64,000 nt of DNA, taken from positions 1,054,001-1,118,000 of the forward strand of contig NZ_CP146232.1 in the NCBI RefSeq assembly GCF_037040815.1. The letters run 5' to 3'. Positions 49,689-58,579 of the stretch are shown here, in pieces (the stretch's first letter is position 1; each line of letters opens with the position of its first letter). Made by a program: the position numbers and the translations under genes. The stretch comes from Pararoseomonas sp. SCSIO 73927 (GTDB lineage: Bacteria > Pseudomonadota > Alphaproteobacteria > Acetobacterales > Acetobacteraceae). The notes below the pieces were generated by a model that worked only from the letters and a program-made list of their open reading frames with translations, ran no database searches and was not told the origin of the DNA.

Positions 49689-50648
49689 ATGACAACCATC
49701 GGACGACGCACCCTCGCGTTGGGCATCACGGCTGCTCTGGCCAGCCCCGCGATCGCGCAAGCACCCCGGCCCGTCACCTTCGTCGTCGCCTATCCGGCCG
49801 GTGGCGACACGGACGCGATCGCGCGCCTGTTCGCGGACCGGATGGCATCCCGCCTCGGCCGTCAGGTCATCATCGAGAACCGCTCCGGCGCCAGCGGGGT
49901 CATCGGCACGCAGTACGTCGCCCGCGTCCCGCCGGACGGGTCGATCCTGCTGTTCGCGCCGTCCACCTTCCCGCTCGCGCCGCTCGTGCTCAAGCAGGGC
50001 GCCACCTATCATCCCGTGAACGACTTCACGCCGGTCCATCTGGTGGCCACCACGCCGATGATCCTGATCGCCAGCCGACAGAGCGGGATCCGGTCGCTCT
50101 CGGACGTGGTGGCACAGGCGAGAGCGGGCCAACTCGCCGGCTACGGGTCGCCGGGCTCGGGCTCGCCCATGCACATCTACGGCGAGATGTTCAACCGCTT
50201 GGCGAACGTGAACCTGTCGGAGATCGCCTATCGCGGCGTGGCCCCGGTGGTGAACGACCTGCTCTCCGGCTCCATCGGGATCGGGCTGGTCACGATCGGC
50301 GCCGTGGCCGACCACCTCAAGGCAGGAACCCTCGTGCCCGTCGCGATCTCGGAGGCGCAGCGCAGCCCGGTCGTTCCCGAGGTCCCCACCTACAAGGAGG
50401 CCGGCTACGACCTCAACGTCACGACCTGGTGGGGCCTGTTCGGGCCGCGCGGCCTGCCGGCGGCGATGGCTGAGACGTTGAACTCTCACATGAACGACGT
50501 GCTCGCCCAGCCCGACGTGCAGGAACGGCTGCGCGCGCTCGGCGCAGTGCCGGCCGGCGGACCCGCGTCGCGCCTGGCGGACGTCAACCGGACCGACTTC
50601 GAGCGCTTCGGCCGGGTGGTGCAGGAGCTGAACATCCAAGTGGGCTAG
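49689..50648 (+). CDS. Bug/TctC-family substrate-binding protein
   Basis: 319 residues from ATG 49689, after GGAAGG; an earlier in-frame ATG at 49629 lacks a site. A signal with paired Arg (TTIGRRTLALGITAALASPA, ending AIAQ) is followed by VTFVVAYPAGGDTDAIARLF, IIENRSGASGVIGTQYVARV and PEVPTYKEAGYDLNVTTWWG. It is an orphan periplasmic receptor. It is divergent from the large Rieske operon, with both repeat copies between, so it may import or sense that operon's substrate. Confidence 0.93.
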   Translation: MTTIGRRTLALGITAALASPAIAQAPRPVTFVVAYPAGGDTDAIARLFADRMASRLGRQVIIENRSGASGVIGTQYVARVPPDGSILLFAPSTFPLAPLVLKQGATYHPVNDFTPVHLVATTPMILIASRQSGIRSLSDVVAQARAGQLAGYGSPGSGSPMHIYGEMFNRLANVNLSEIAYRGVAPVVNDLLSGSIGIGLVTIGAVADHLKAGTLVPVAISEAQRSPVVPEVPTYKEAGYDLNVTTWWGLFGPRGLPAAMAETLNSHMNDVLAQPDVQERLRALGAVPAGGPASRLADVNRTDFERFGRVVQELNIQVG

Positions 50649-50963
50649 CGGGCTCCTCGCCCGACTTCCCGGGGACTCTGCCCGGCACCCTGGCCGCGAG
50701 CGCCCGCAACCCTGCCGCAAGTGAGCGGCAGGGGAGTGCGGAACGTCCGCGGAGGATGGTCGCCGACCAGCGCCGCCCCAGAGTCCCCAGGCTCGCGGCC
50801 CTATGGACAGCGGCGAGGAGGAGGTTCTCGCCTACCGGGCGTTCCCGGTGGCCCACCGGGCGTTGTCCCCTGAAGCGGCTCGCACCCCGTGCCTGGCCGG
50901 GTGCCGGGCACGGGGTGCAGTGCCACGGGACTCGAGGGGTGACATCACCCCGACCAGACAGCC
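50649..50963. other. 315-base convergent intergenic region
   Basis: No gene is supported. It contains the hairpin at 50882-50918. Confidence 0.5.
50882..50918. terminator. Long-stem hairpin between convergent genes
   Basis: GCACCCCGTGCC (50882-50893) pairs perfectly with GGCACGGGGTGC (50907-50918) around a 13-base loop. A 12-bp stem 234 bases past the TctC stop and 46 bases past the pirin stop could end both transcripts, though there is no T-tract. Confidence 0.45.
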
Positions 50964-51941
50964 TCAGCTCGTCGGCGACCCGGCGGAGGGCGCCTGAGTG
51001 GAGGGTGTCTCCGCCTTTACGCGCATCTCCGGGAGCGGGATGAACTCCTTGTCGTCCCCCGGCACGGTGCCGAAGCGCCCGGCCTTCCAGTCCGCCTTGG
51101 CCTGTTCGATCCGATCCGGCGAGGAGGAGACGAAGTTCCAGAACAGGTGCCGCGGCCCGTCCATCGCGGCGCCGCCAAGCATCAGCAGCCGCGCGCCGCG
51201 CGGGCCCGCGCGCAGGCCCATGCTGTCGCCGGCGCGGAACACCAGCATTCGCCCTGCCTCAAAGCGGTCGCCGGCGACCTCCACCTCGCCCTCCACGACG
51301 TAGGCGCCGCGCTCCTCGTGGTCCGGCAGGGGCAGGGCGGCGCCGGGGGCCAGGACGGCGTCGGCGTAGAACAGGTCGATCGGCGTCGCGACCGGAGAAC
51401 GGGCGCCCCAGCCATGGCCCGCGATGAGGCGCAGCCGCGCGCCGCCGTCCTCGATCACCGGCAGCGTGGCGGCGGGGTGGTGGACGAAGGCGGGCTCGGC
51501 CTCCTCCTGCGGCTTCGGCAGGGCCAGCCAGGACTGAATGCCGAAGAGGCGGTTGGCGTGGCCGCGCAGCACCCGGTCCGTGCGCTCGGAATGCACCATG
51601 CCGCGGCCGGTGGTCATCCAGTTCACGTCGCCCGGGCGGATCGCCTGGTCGGAGCCGAGACTGTCGCGGTGCTGGATCTCGCCCTCGAAGAGGTAGGTGA
51701 CGGTGGAGAGGCCGATGTGAGGGTGCGGCCGCACGTCGAGGCCCTTGCCGGTCAGGAACTCGCCCGGCCCCATCTGGTCGAAGAAGATGAAGGGGCCGAC
51801 CATCTGGCGCTCCGTCGCCGGCAGGGCGCGCCGTACCTCGAAACCGCCGATATCATGGGTGCGAGGGAGGATGACGTGCTCGATCGCCTCGCCCGCCTTG
51901 CATTCCGGCATCAGGCCGGTGGGGTCCGTCTCGACGCTCAT
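50964..51941 (-). CDS. Pirin-family protein
   Basis: 325 residues from ATG 51941, overlapping the hydrolase stop by four bases (ATGA). Pirin signature: QMVGPFIFFDQMGPGEFL, metal ligands in RPHPHIGLSTVTYLFEGEI, NWMTTGRGMVHSE and LFWNFVSSSPDRIEQA. It is closely similar to the pirin at 24185-25078, with which it shares long stretches. It is third in the dioxygenase-hydrolase-pirin operon, the arrangement expected for detoxification of hydroquinones or related compounds. Confidence 0.93.
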   Translation of the reverse strand: MSVETDPTGLMPECKAGEAIEHVILPRTHDIGGFEVRRALPATERQMVGPFIFFDQMGPGEFLTGKGLDVRPHPHIGLSTVTYLFEGEIQHRDSLGSDQAIRPGDVNWMTTGRGMVHSERTDRVLRGHANRLFGIQSWLALPKPQEEAEPAFVHHPAATLPVIEDGGARLRLIAGHGWGARSPVATPIDLFYADAVLAPGAALPLPDHEERGAYVVEGEVEVAGDRFEAGRMLVFRAGDSMGLRAGPRGARLLMLGGAAMDGPRHLFWNFVSSSPDRIEQAKADWKAGRFGTVPGDDKEFIPLPEMRVKAETPSTQAPSAGSPTS

Positions 51942-52570
51942 GCCGCCGTCTCCTTCAGGCCCGCCATCCAGTCGCGGGCGAGGTTGATGTCCATCTGCGA
52001 TACCCCGTGCCCGAGCGGGAGCACGAGGTGCTTCACGGTGGCACCCGCCGCCTCCAGCATCCCGGCCAGCCGCTCGCTGTTCGCGGCGGGCACGATGGGA
52101 TCGGCCGTGCCGGAGAGCAGGAGGACCTTCGTGCCGTCCAGTCGGGCCGCGGGCGGCTCCGCATAGGGCACCATGGCCCGCAGCAGCGCCGCGCCGCGCA
52201 GCAGGCCGGGGTGGCGCAGCAGCAGGCTGGCCGCAATGTTCGCGCCGTTGGAGAAGCCCAGCGCGACGGGCGCGCCGATCCCGTGGCGCGCCTGCGCGTC
52301 GCGGATGAAGCCCGCGAGGTCGTCCGTGCGGCGGCGCAGGTCGTCCTCGTCGAAGACGCCCTCTGCTAGGCGCCGGAAGAAGCGGGGCATGCCGTTCTCC
52401 AGCACCGGGCCGCGCGGCGAGAGCAGGGCCGCGCCGGGCGCGGCGAGGCGGCCGAGCGGCAGCAGGTCCGTCTCGTCGCCGCCCGTGCCGTGCAGCAGAA
52501 GCACGGGCGCGCGCGCGGGGTCCGTGCCGGGCTCGAAGAGGTGGACGAAGTCGGGTGCGGTGGTGGTCAT
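51938..52570 (-). CDS. MhqD-like alpha/beta hydrolase (phospholipase/carboxylesterase family)
   Basis: 210 residues, typical of the small carboxylesterase/YodD group. LLLHGTGGDETDLLPL gives the oxyanion site, LGFSNGANIAAS the Ser nucleophile, LSGTADPIVPAANS the Asp and LPLGHGVSQ the His. In Bacillus, MhqD is co-regulated with the MhqO dioxygenase in the quinone response; the upstream gene here encodes just such a dioxygenase. Substrate is unknown even in Bacillus. Confidence 0.88.
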   Translation of the reverse strand: MTTTAPDFVHLFEPGTDPARAPVLLLHGTGGDETDLLPLGRLAAPGAALLSPRGPVLENGMPRFFRRLAEGVFDEDDLRRRTDDLAGFIRDAQARHGIGAPVALGFSNGANIAASLLLRHPGLLRGAALLRAMVPYAEPPAARLDGTKVLLLSGTADPIVPAANSERLAGMLEAAGATVKHLVLPLGHGVSQMDINLARDWMAGLKETAA

Positions 52571-52616
52571 GTCTGGTGCTCCCGGGCCGCGCCATGGCGC
52601 GGCCCTCAGGGGGATG

Positions 52617-53552
52617 TCAGGCGAGGACGGGGAGCGCCGCCTCGATCGCGGCGCGGTGGCCCTCGAGGAACCTCGGCAGCTTCAGCGCGGCGCCGAGGCT
52701 CTCGGCCGGCTCGTCCACGGCAAAGCCGGGGATGTCGGTCGCGATCTCGAACAGCACGCCGCCGGGCTCGCGGAAGTAGACGGAGCGGAAGTAGTCGCGG
52801 TCCTTCTGCTCCGTGGTGTGCAGGCCGTGGTTCTCCGCCAGCCGGCGCACCATCGCCATCTCCGCCGCGTCGTCCGCGGCCCGGAAGGCGAGGTGGTGGA
52901 CGGAGCCGCGCCCCAGCCGCGCCGGCAGGAAGCCGCCGACCGCCTGCAGGTCCACGACGCCGCCGATCGCCGTGCCCTCCACGGCGTAGCGGGTGGTGTT
53001 CCCCTCCTTCGCCACCTCGCGGAAGCCGAACACGTCCGTCAGGATCGCGCCCGTCCGCTCCGTGCGGTCCAGCATGAGGGAGACGCCGTGGAAGCCGCGG
53101 ATGGCGTGCTCCACCGGCACCTCGCCCCCATGGGCGGAACTGTCCCATGCGGGCTCGGCCTCGATGCCGGGGATGCCGACGAGGGCCAGGCGCAGCCCGT
53201 CCGGATCGCGGAAGGTCAGCACCGTCCCGCCGAACCGGTTCGCGCGCTCCAGCCCGTGGCTCACCAGCCGCTGCGTCCAGTAGCCGATCGAGGCCTGCGG
53301 GACGCGGAACGCCGTCTCCTGCAGCTCGCCCGCGCCGGCGCGGCCGGGGGCGGCGTTCTCCCAGGGGAAGAAGGTGAGGATGGTGCCGGGGCTACCCGCC
53401 GCGTCGCCGTAGTAGAAGTGGTAGGCGCCGGGATCGTCGAAGTTCACGGTCTTCTTCACCAGCCGCAGCCCGAGGGTGCGGGTGTAGAAGTCCAGGTTCC
53501 GCTGTGCCTGCCCGGCGATGGCGGTGACATGGTGGATGCCGTTGGTGGCCAT
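52617..53552 (-). CDS. Ring-cleaving VOC dioxygenase, MhqO/MhqA-like
   Basis: 311 residues from ATG 53552, after GAGGAG. Two duplicated VOC halves: GIHHVTAIAGQAQRNLDFYT and, in the second half, RGFHGVSLML with SVHHLAFRAADDAAEMAMV and GGVLFEIATDIPGF, which provides the His-His-Glu iron site. It resembles Bacillus MhqO/MhqA hydroquinone dioxygenases. It starts the operon with the MhqD-like hydrolase (46-base gap) and pirin. Divergent from the LysR gene across a LysR-type box. Confidence 0.9.
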   Translation of the reverse strand: MATNGIHHVTAIAGQAQRNLDFYTRTLGLRLVKKTVNFDDPGAYHFYYGDAAGSPGTILTFFPWENAAPGRAGAGELQETAFRVPQASIGYWTQRLVSHGLERANRFGGTVLTFRDPDGLRLALVGIPGIEAEPAWDSSAHGGEVPVEHAIRGFHGVSLMLDRTERTGAILTDVFGFREVAKEGNTTRYAVEGTAIGGVVDLQAVGGFLPARLGRGSVHHLAFRAADDAAEMAMVRRLAENHGLHTTEQKDRDYFRSVYFREPGGVLFEIATDIPGFAVDEPAESLGAALKLPRFLEGHRAAIEAALPVLA

Positions 53553-53637
53553 GGTGGCTGCTCCTCTCGGGTGGAGCCCTCGCGGCTCCGCTGCCCCCAG
53601 AATTGTGCCGGACAGGGGCGGGTGGCCAGGGGTGCGA

Positions 53638-53655
53638 GATTGCGCCCGCGCAATC
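53638..53655. promoter_or_regulatory. Candidate LysR box (GATTGCGC-CC-GCGCAATC)
   Basis: A perfect inverted repeat, GATTGCGC (53638-53645), CC, GCGCAATC (53648-53655). It contains the classical T-N11-A form ATTGC-N6-GCAAT. It lies midway between the divergent LysR (start 53742) and the ring-cleaving dioxygenase (start 53552), about 86 bases from each. Confidence 0.65.
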
Positions 53656-53741
53656 CCGAAACTGCGTTCAGGGCTATAGATTGGCGCTGGGATGGTGTGC
53701 CATCGGTGCCGAGCGCAGGAGTCGCTCAGGGAGGCTTCGTC

Positions 53742-54662
53742 TTGAAGGATTCGGGTCGAACTTACGCCTGGGATGACTTTCGCCTCATCAATGCCGTCGC
53801 CACCACCCGCAACCTGCCGGCCGCCGCCGAGCGGCTTGGAATGGACCACTCCACCGTCTTCCGCCGCCTCAAGGCCATTGAGGCCTCGCTGGGCCAGCCG
53901 CTCTTCGAGCGTCACCGCTCCGGCTACACGCTGACCTCGGCCGGGGAGGAGATGGCGGCGCTGGCGGCCCGGGTGGACGCTGACATCACGGCCGTCACGC
54001 GTCGCCTCGCTGGCCAGGACGTCGCACCCTCCGGGGAGGTGCGGATCGCCACCAGCGACAGTCTCCTGTCGGACCTGCTGATGCCGCTGCTCGCGGCCTT
54101 CCAGGCGGCGCATCCAGCGATCCGGCTGGACGTGGTCACGGGCAACGCGGCGCTGAACCTGTCGCGCCGCGACGCGGACGTGGCGGTGCGCGCCACCGAT
54201 CACCCACCCGATACGCTTGTGGGTCGCCGGGCCGCGCGCATCGCCTGGGCCCTCTACGGCACCACCGGGCAGAAGCACCCGGCGGACCCTGCCGAGGCGG
54301 CCCGCTGGGTGTGCCTGGGCGACAATCTCTCGGGGCTGCGGGTCATCCGCTACGCCCAGGCGATGGTGGCGCCCGAGCGGCTTGCGGCCCGTTTCGACAC
54401 GGTGGGCGGCCTTGCCGCCGCGGTGCGGGCAGGGCTCGGCGTGGGGCACCTGCCCTGCTTCGTTGGCGACGCTTCGCCGGACCTCGTCCGTCTCCTGCCG
54501 CCGGACCCGGCCTACGCGACGGATCTCTGGCTGCTGACTCACCCGGACCTCCGCCATGTGCCCCGCATTCGCACGCTGCTGGACTTCCTGGCCGAAGCCG
54601 TCGCCGCCAAGCGCCCCCTGATCGAGGGCGCAGAGCCCATCATGCCCCCCGCCCCAGGGTGA
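53742..54662 (+). CDS. LysR-family regulator of the dioxygenase operon
   Basis: 306 residues. The best start is TTG 53742, seven bases after GGGAGG; no ATG lies in frame near the HTH. Winged helix: WDDFRLINAVATTRNLPAAA, then MDHSTVFRRLKAIEASLGQP, and an effector domain from about 95 (GEVRIATSDSLLSDLLMPLL). It is probably a regulator of the divergent dioxygenase operon through the box at 53638, responding to an aromatic or quinone. Its end overlaps the convergent MFS gene by 23 bases. Confidence 0.9.
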   Translation: MKDSGRTYAWDDFRLINAVATTRNLPAAAERLGMDHSTVFRRLKAIEASLGQPLFERHRSGYTLTSAGEEMAALAARVDADITAVTRRLAGQDVAPSGEVRIATSDSLLSDLLMPLLAAFQAAHPAIRLDVVTGNAALNLSRRDADVAVRATDHPPDTLVGRRAARIAWALYGTTGQKHPADPAEAARWVCLGDNLSGLRVIRYAQAMVAPERLAARFDTVGGLAAAVRAGLGVGHLPCFVGDASPDLVRLLPPDPAYATDLWLLTHPDLRHVPRIRTLLDFLAEAVAAKRPLIEGAEPIMPPAPG

Positions 54663-56229
54663 GGAGGTGCCGCACCACCGGCTCCTCCGGCCCGACATGG
54701 TACCGCCGGGCCTCCGCCTGGATGTCGGCATCGGCCTGGGAAACACGCCCGTGCTGGCGCAGATGCTCGGCCCAGGACTCCACCGTGAACCATTCCACCA
54801 GCCTGTCCGGCTCCGCCGCATCCTCGGTAATGCCCCATCCATAAGCCCCGTCGCGCCGCCTCTCCTCCGAGAGGCGGTGCATGGCGCGCAGGAAGGCGGC
54901 ACGGTCCGGCTCCCCCACCCGATACTCGATGAGGATCAGCACCGGTCCCCGGTCGTGCGGTACCGGAGCGGCGGTCAGCGGCTCGGGCCAGTGGCTGGAG
55001 GGCATGAGGTCCGCCTCGCCGGTGGGCAGCGGGACGCGATTCATCAGCATCCCGGCGGCCGCCAGCCCGGCCCCGGCCACCAGCAGGCCGCCTGACACGC
55101 CGATGGCCTCCGCCACGAGGCCCCAGCCGAGGCTGCCGAGCGCCATCGCGCCGTTGAACACGGTGAGATAGACGGCCAGCGCGCGCCCGCGCACCCAGTT
55201 CGGCAGGATCGACTGCGCCGTGCCGTTGAGCGTGGTCAGCGCCACGATCCAGGCCGCGCCGAGCAGCAGCAGGAGCGGCAGGGCCAGCACCCCGGGCGGG
55301 GCCAGGGCGAGGGCCGCCGTCACCGCCGCCGCGGCGAGGCTGGCGGCCAGGATCAGCCCGTCCGCATCCAGCACCGCCCGCAGGCGCGGCAGCACCAGTG
55401 CCCCGGCGATGGCGCCCAGCCCCACGGCGCCGAGCAGGATGCCGTAGAATCCCGCATCGCCGTTCAGCAGGTTCCGCGCAATGAGTGGCAGCAGGGCCCA
55501 GACCGCGCTGGCGAAGGCGAAGAACACCGCCGCGCGCAGGAGCACCACGTGCAGGTCCCGGCTGGCCCGGGCGTAGCGGATGCCGGCGCGGAAGGCGCCG
55601 CCGAAGCCCTCCGACAGGTCATCCCCCGCGCGTTCCGGCCGCTTCCACCACAGCAGGGCGAGAATGACGAAGGCGTAGCTGGCCACGTCCGCCCCGTAGG
55701 TGGCGGCAGCGCCGGCCGAGGCCAGGAGGAGCCCCCCCACCGCCGGCCCGACGGCGCGGGCGATGTTGATGCCGAGCGAATTGAGCGCGACCGCGGGCTT
55801 CAGCTCCTTCGCCGGCACCAGTTCCGGCACGATGGCCTGCCAGGCAGGCCCCATCAGCGCCGCACCGATGCCGCCGACGAAGGTCAGTGCGACGAGGGCC
55901 GTCACCGTCATCAACCCGAGCCAGGACAGCACGGCGAGCGCGAGGCTGACGGAGGCGAGGAGAAGCTGCACCGCGATCAGGAAGCGGCGGCGGTCCAGGA
56001 TATCGGTCAGCACCCCGGCGGGGATGGCCAGCAGGAAGATCGGCAGCGTGCCCGCGGCCTGGATGAGCGAGACGGCGGCAGGGCCGGAGGCAAGGTCCGT
56101 CACCAGCCAGGAGCTGGCGACGTCGCGCATGAAGGTGCCCGTGTTGCCGAGTACCGTCGCGGCCCAGATCACCGCGAAGGTGGAATGGCGGAGCGGCGCG
56201 AAGGCGCCCGTCGCGGCGGCGGCGCTCAC
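54640..56229 (-). CDS. MFS transporter (EntS-like) with C-terminal ABM-like domain
   Basis: 529 residues from GTG 56229 (GTGA overlap with DoxX). About ten to twelve membrane segments fill residues 10-410, with MFS motif A-like GVLTDILDRRRFL and NSLGINIARAVGPAVGGLLL. The last 100 residues are soluble (GPVLILIEYRVGEPDRAAFL, then DAAEPDRLVEWFTVESWAEH) and look like a dimeric alpha-beta barrel/antibiotic monooxygenase fold. This arrangement exists in other MFS_3 proteins. It is probably an exporter. The operon also holds a DoxX protein and an amidohydrolase. Confidence 0.88.
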   Translation of the reverse strand: MSAAAATGAFAPLRHSTFAVIWAATVLGNTGTFMRDVASSWLVTDLASGPAAVSLIQAAGTLPIFLLAIPAGVLTDILDRRRFLIAVQLLLASVSLALAVLSWLGLMTVTALVALTFVGGIGAALMGPAWQAIVPELVPAKELKPAVALNSLGINIARAVGPAVGGLLLASAGAAATYGADVASYAFVILALLWWKRPERAGDDLSEGFGGAFRAGIRYARASRDLHVVLLRAAVFFAFASAVWALLPLIARNLLNGDAGFYGILLGAVGLGAIAGALVLPRLRAVLDADGLILAASLAAAAVTAALALAPPGVLALPLLLLLGAAWIVALTTLNGTAQSILPNWVRGRALAVYLTVFNGAMALGSLGWGLVAEAIGVSGGLLVAGAGLAAAGMLMNRVPLPTGEADLMPSSHWPEPLTAAPVPHDRGPVLILIEYRVGEPDRAAFLRAMHRLSEERRRDGAYGWGITEDAAEPDRLVEWFTVESWAEHLRQHGRVSQADADIQAEARRYHVGPEEPVVRHLLTLGRGA

Positions 56230-56618
56230 GCCGCCCGCTCCCGGAGCGCCCTGTCCCAGAGTGTGACCAGCAGGAAGGCGCCGGCCAGGCCGAGGTGTTC
56301 ATAGAAGGAATTGGCCATCATGAAGCGTTCCCGGCCCGGGGACAGTTCCCAGTAGCGGTTGGCGATGGCGGTGGCCGCGAGGGTGAAGCCCATCAGCGCC
56401 AGCGCGCCGATCCAGCGCCCGCGTCCGGTCAGGATCATGGCGCTGGCGACCAGTTCCAGGGCGATGGTGGCCGCTGCCGTGGCGGTGGGCAGGGGCAGGC
56501 CGAAGTGCACGGCCTCCGCCACGGCGCCGGGGAAGTCGAGCAGCTTGTTCAGCCCGCCCTGGATGTAGGCGGCGCAGAGGCCGAGGAGGCCGACGAAGGT
56601 CAGAACGGGGCGCAGCAT
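56226..56618 (-). CDS. DoxX-family membrane protein
   Basis: 130 residues with four hydrophobic segments (LTFVGLLGLCAAYIQGGLNK, TATAAATIALELVASAMIL, GALALMGFTLAATAIA and LAGAFLLVTLW). The DoxX pattern is QGGLNKLLDFPGAVA followed by ANSFYEHLGLAGAF. Members sit with catabolic or quinone-stress genes (MhqP of Bacillus is one) and may work in thiosulfate or quinone metabolism. The gene is 2 bases from the amidohydrolase and overlaps the MFS gene. Confidence 0.88.
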   Translation of the reverse strand: MLRPVLTFVGLLGLCAAYIQGGLNKLLDFPGAVAEAVHFGLPLPTATAAATIALELVASAMILTGRGRWIGALALMGFTLAATAIANRYWELSPGRERFMMANSFYEHLGLAGAFLLVTLWDRALRERAA

Positions 56619-56620
56619 CC

Positions 56621-58579
56621 TCAGAAGGCCCAGCAGGAGCAGCCCAGCGCGCCCCAGAAGCCCTGGTCATTCCCGGCCGGGACGTTGGCGGCCCAGGCGC
56701 GGGCATGGTCGTGGCCGTGCAGGCCGCAGGCGGCGTCGCAGCAGCCGGCCACGGCGCGGGCGAAGGCGCCGGCGGCGCCGGGCTTCTCGGCGCGCCGGTT
56801 CTGGTAGCCGCCGAAGCGCCGCACGGGCGACCAGTCCGGCATGGCCGGCGGCAAGGGTGGCGCGAGGGAGGCGTAATCCCCCGCGCCGTGCACCACCTTG
56901 CCGCCGACGACCGTCAGGAGGGAGGTGATGTCGCCGATCTCGTCTCCCGGCACCTCGAAGTAGTCACGGTCCAGCACCGCGAGGTCGGCGAGCTGGCCCA
57001 CCACGATGCGGCCCTTCTTCCCTTCCTCGTTGGAGAACCAAGTGACGTTCTCGGTCAGCATCCGCAGCGCCGTATCGCGGTCCAGCGTGTTGCGTTCGGG
57101 CGTGATGCGCAGGCCGCCGACCGTCCTGCCGGTGACCAGCCAGGAGAGCGCCACCCACGGGTTGTAGGAGGCGACGCGGGTGGCGTCCGTCCCGGCCGAA
57201 ACCTTCACGCCCATCTCCAGCATCCTGGCCACCGGCGGCGTGGCCTCGGCAGCGCGGGCGCCGTAGCGCTCCACGAAGTACTCGCCCTGGTAGGCCATGC
57301 GGTGCTGCACGGCGACCCCGCCGCCGAGGCGCGCGATGCGCTCAAGGCTCCGCTCGCTCACCGTCTCGGCGTGGTCGAAGATCCAGTGCAGGTCGCCGAT
57401 CGGCATCTCGGCGTTCACCTTCTCGAACACGTCGAGCGCGCGGGAGATGGTCTGGTCGTAGGTGGCGTGCAGCCGCCAGGGCCAGCGGTTCTGCACGAGG
57501 ATGCGGACGACCGCTTCCAGCTCCGGCTCCATCTCTGGCGGCATCTCCGGCCGCTCCACCCGGAAGTCCTCGAAATCGGCCGCCGAGAAGACCAGCATCT
57601 CGCCGGCGCCGTTGAGGCGGAAGTAGTCGTCACCCTGCTGGTACCTGGCGGTCTGCGTCCAGCGCAGGAAGTCCTCCTTCTCCGCCTTCGGCTTCTGCGT
57701 AAAGAGGTTGTATGCGATGCGGACCGTCAGCTCGCCGTCCTCGGCCAGCTTCTGGACCACCTTGTAGTCGTCCGGGTAGTTCTGGTAGCCGCCGCCCGCG
57801 TCGATGGCACCTGTCACGCCGAGGCGGTTGAGGTCGCGCAGGAAGTGGCGGGTGGAGTTGAGCTGGTAGTCGAAGGGCAGCGTGGGGCCCTTGGCGAGGG
57901 TGGCATAGAGCACCGTGGCGTTGGGCTTGGCCAGCAGCAGGCCCGTCGGCGTGCCGTCCGGGCCGCGCTGGATCTCGCCCCCCGGCGGGTTCGGCGTGTC
58001 CTTCGTGTAGCCCGCCACCCGCAGGGCGGCGGCGTTGAGCAGCGCGCGGTCGTAGAGGTGGAGGAGGAAGACCGGCGTGTCGGGCGCCACGGCGTTGATC
58101 TCGTCGAGCGTCGGCAGGCGCTTCTCGGCGAACTGGTGCTCGGTGAAGCCGCCGACCACGCGCACCCATTGCGGCGGCGGGGTGATCGCCACCTGGGCCT
58201 TCAGCATCTCCATCGCCGTGGCGAGCGAGCGCACCCCGTCCCAGCGCAGCTCCATGTTGAAGTTCAGCCCGCCGCGGATGACGTGCAGGTGATTGTCGAT
58301 CAGCCCGGGGATGAGGCGCCGGCCCCGGAGGTCGATCACCCGCGTGCCCGGCCCGGCGGTGGGCAGGATCTCCCGCGCCTCGCCCACCACGGAGAAGCGG
58401 CCGGCCGTGACCGCCACGGCCTGCGGCGAAGGCTCGCCACGGTCCAGCGTGGTGATGCGGCCGTTGTGCAGGATCAGCTCGGGCGCGGCAGGTTGGGCCA
58501 TGGCGGGCTTCCGGATGGCGTTGGACAGGGCAAGGGCCGCGAGGCCCCCGGTGACGGTGCGGCGACCGGGCGCGCTCAT
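56621..58579 (-). CDS. YtcJ-like metal-dependent amidohydrolase with Cys/His-rich tail
   Basis: 652 residues from ATG 58579. The N-terminus has an Arg pair with a hydrophobic run (GRRTVTGGLAALALS), probably a Tat-type export signal. Amidohydro_3 marks are RLIPGLIDNHLHVIRGG (His-x-His), IFDHAETVSE and VSAGTDATRVASYNPW with the catalytic Asp. An unusual C-terminal extension of about 70 residues carries CCDAACGLHGHDHARAW and ends with GCSCWAF, a Cys/His-rich potential metal site. Substrate unknown. It is followed after 2 bases by DoxX. Confidence 0.87.
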   Translation of the reverse strand: MSAPGRRTVTGGLAALALSNAIRKPAMAQPAAPELILHNGRITTLDRGEPSPQAVAVTAGRFSVVGEAREILPTAGPGTRVIDLRGRRLIPGLIDNHLHVIRGGLNFNMELRWDGVRSLATAMEMLKAQVAITPPPQWVRVVGGFTEHQFAEKRLPTLDEINAVAPDTPVFLLHLYDRALLNAAALRVAGYTKDTPNPPGGEIQRGPDGTPTGLLLAKPNATVLYATLAKGPTLPFDYQLNSTRHFLRDLNRLGVTGAIDAGGGYQNYPDDYKVVQKLAEDGELTVRIAYNLFTQKPKAEKEDFLRWTQTARYQQGDDYFRLNGAGEMLVFSAADFEDFRVERPEMPPEMEPELEAVVRILVQNRWPWRLHATYDQTISRALDVFEKVNAEMPIGDLHWIFDHAETVSERSLERIARLGGGVAVQHRMAYQGEYFVERYGARAAEATPPVARMLEMGVKVSAGTDATRVASYNPWVALSWLVTGRTVGGLRITPERNTLDRDTALRMLTENVTWFSNEEGKKGRIVVGQLADLAVLDRDYFEVPGDEIGDITSLLTVVGGKVVHGAGDYASLAPPLPPAMPDWSPVRRFGGYQNRRAEKPGAAGAFARAVAGCCDAACGLHGHDHARAWAANVPAGNDQGFWGALGCSCWAF

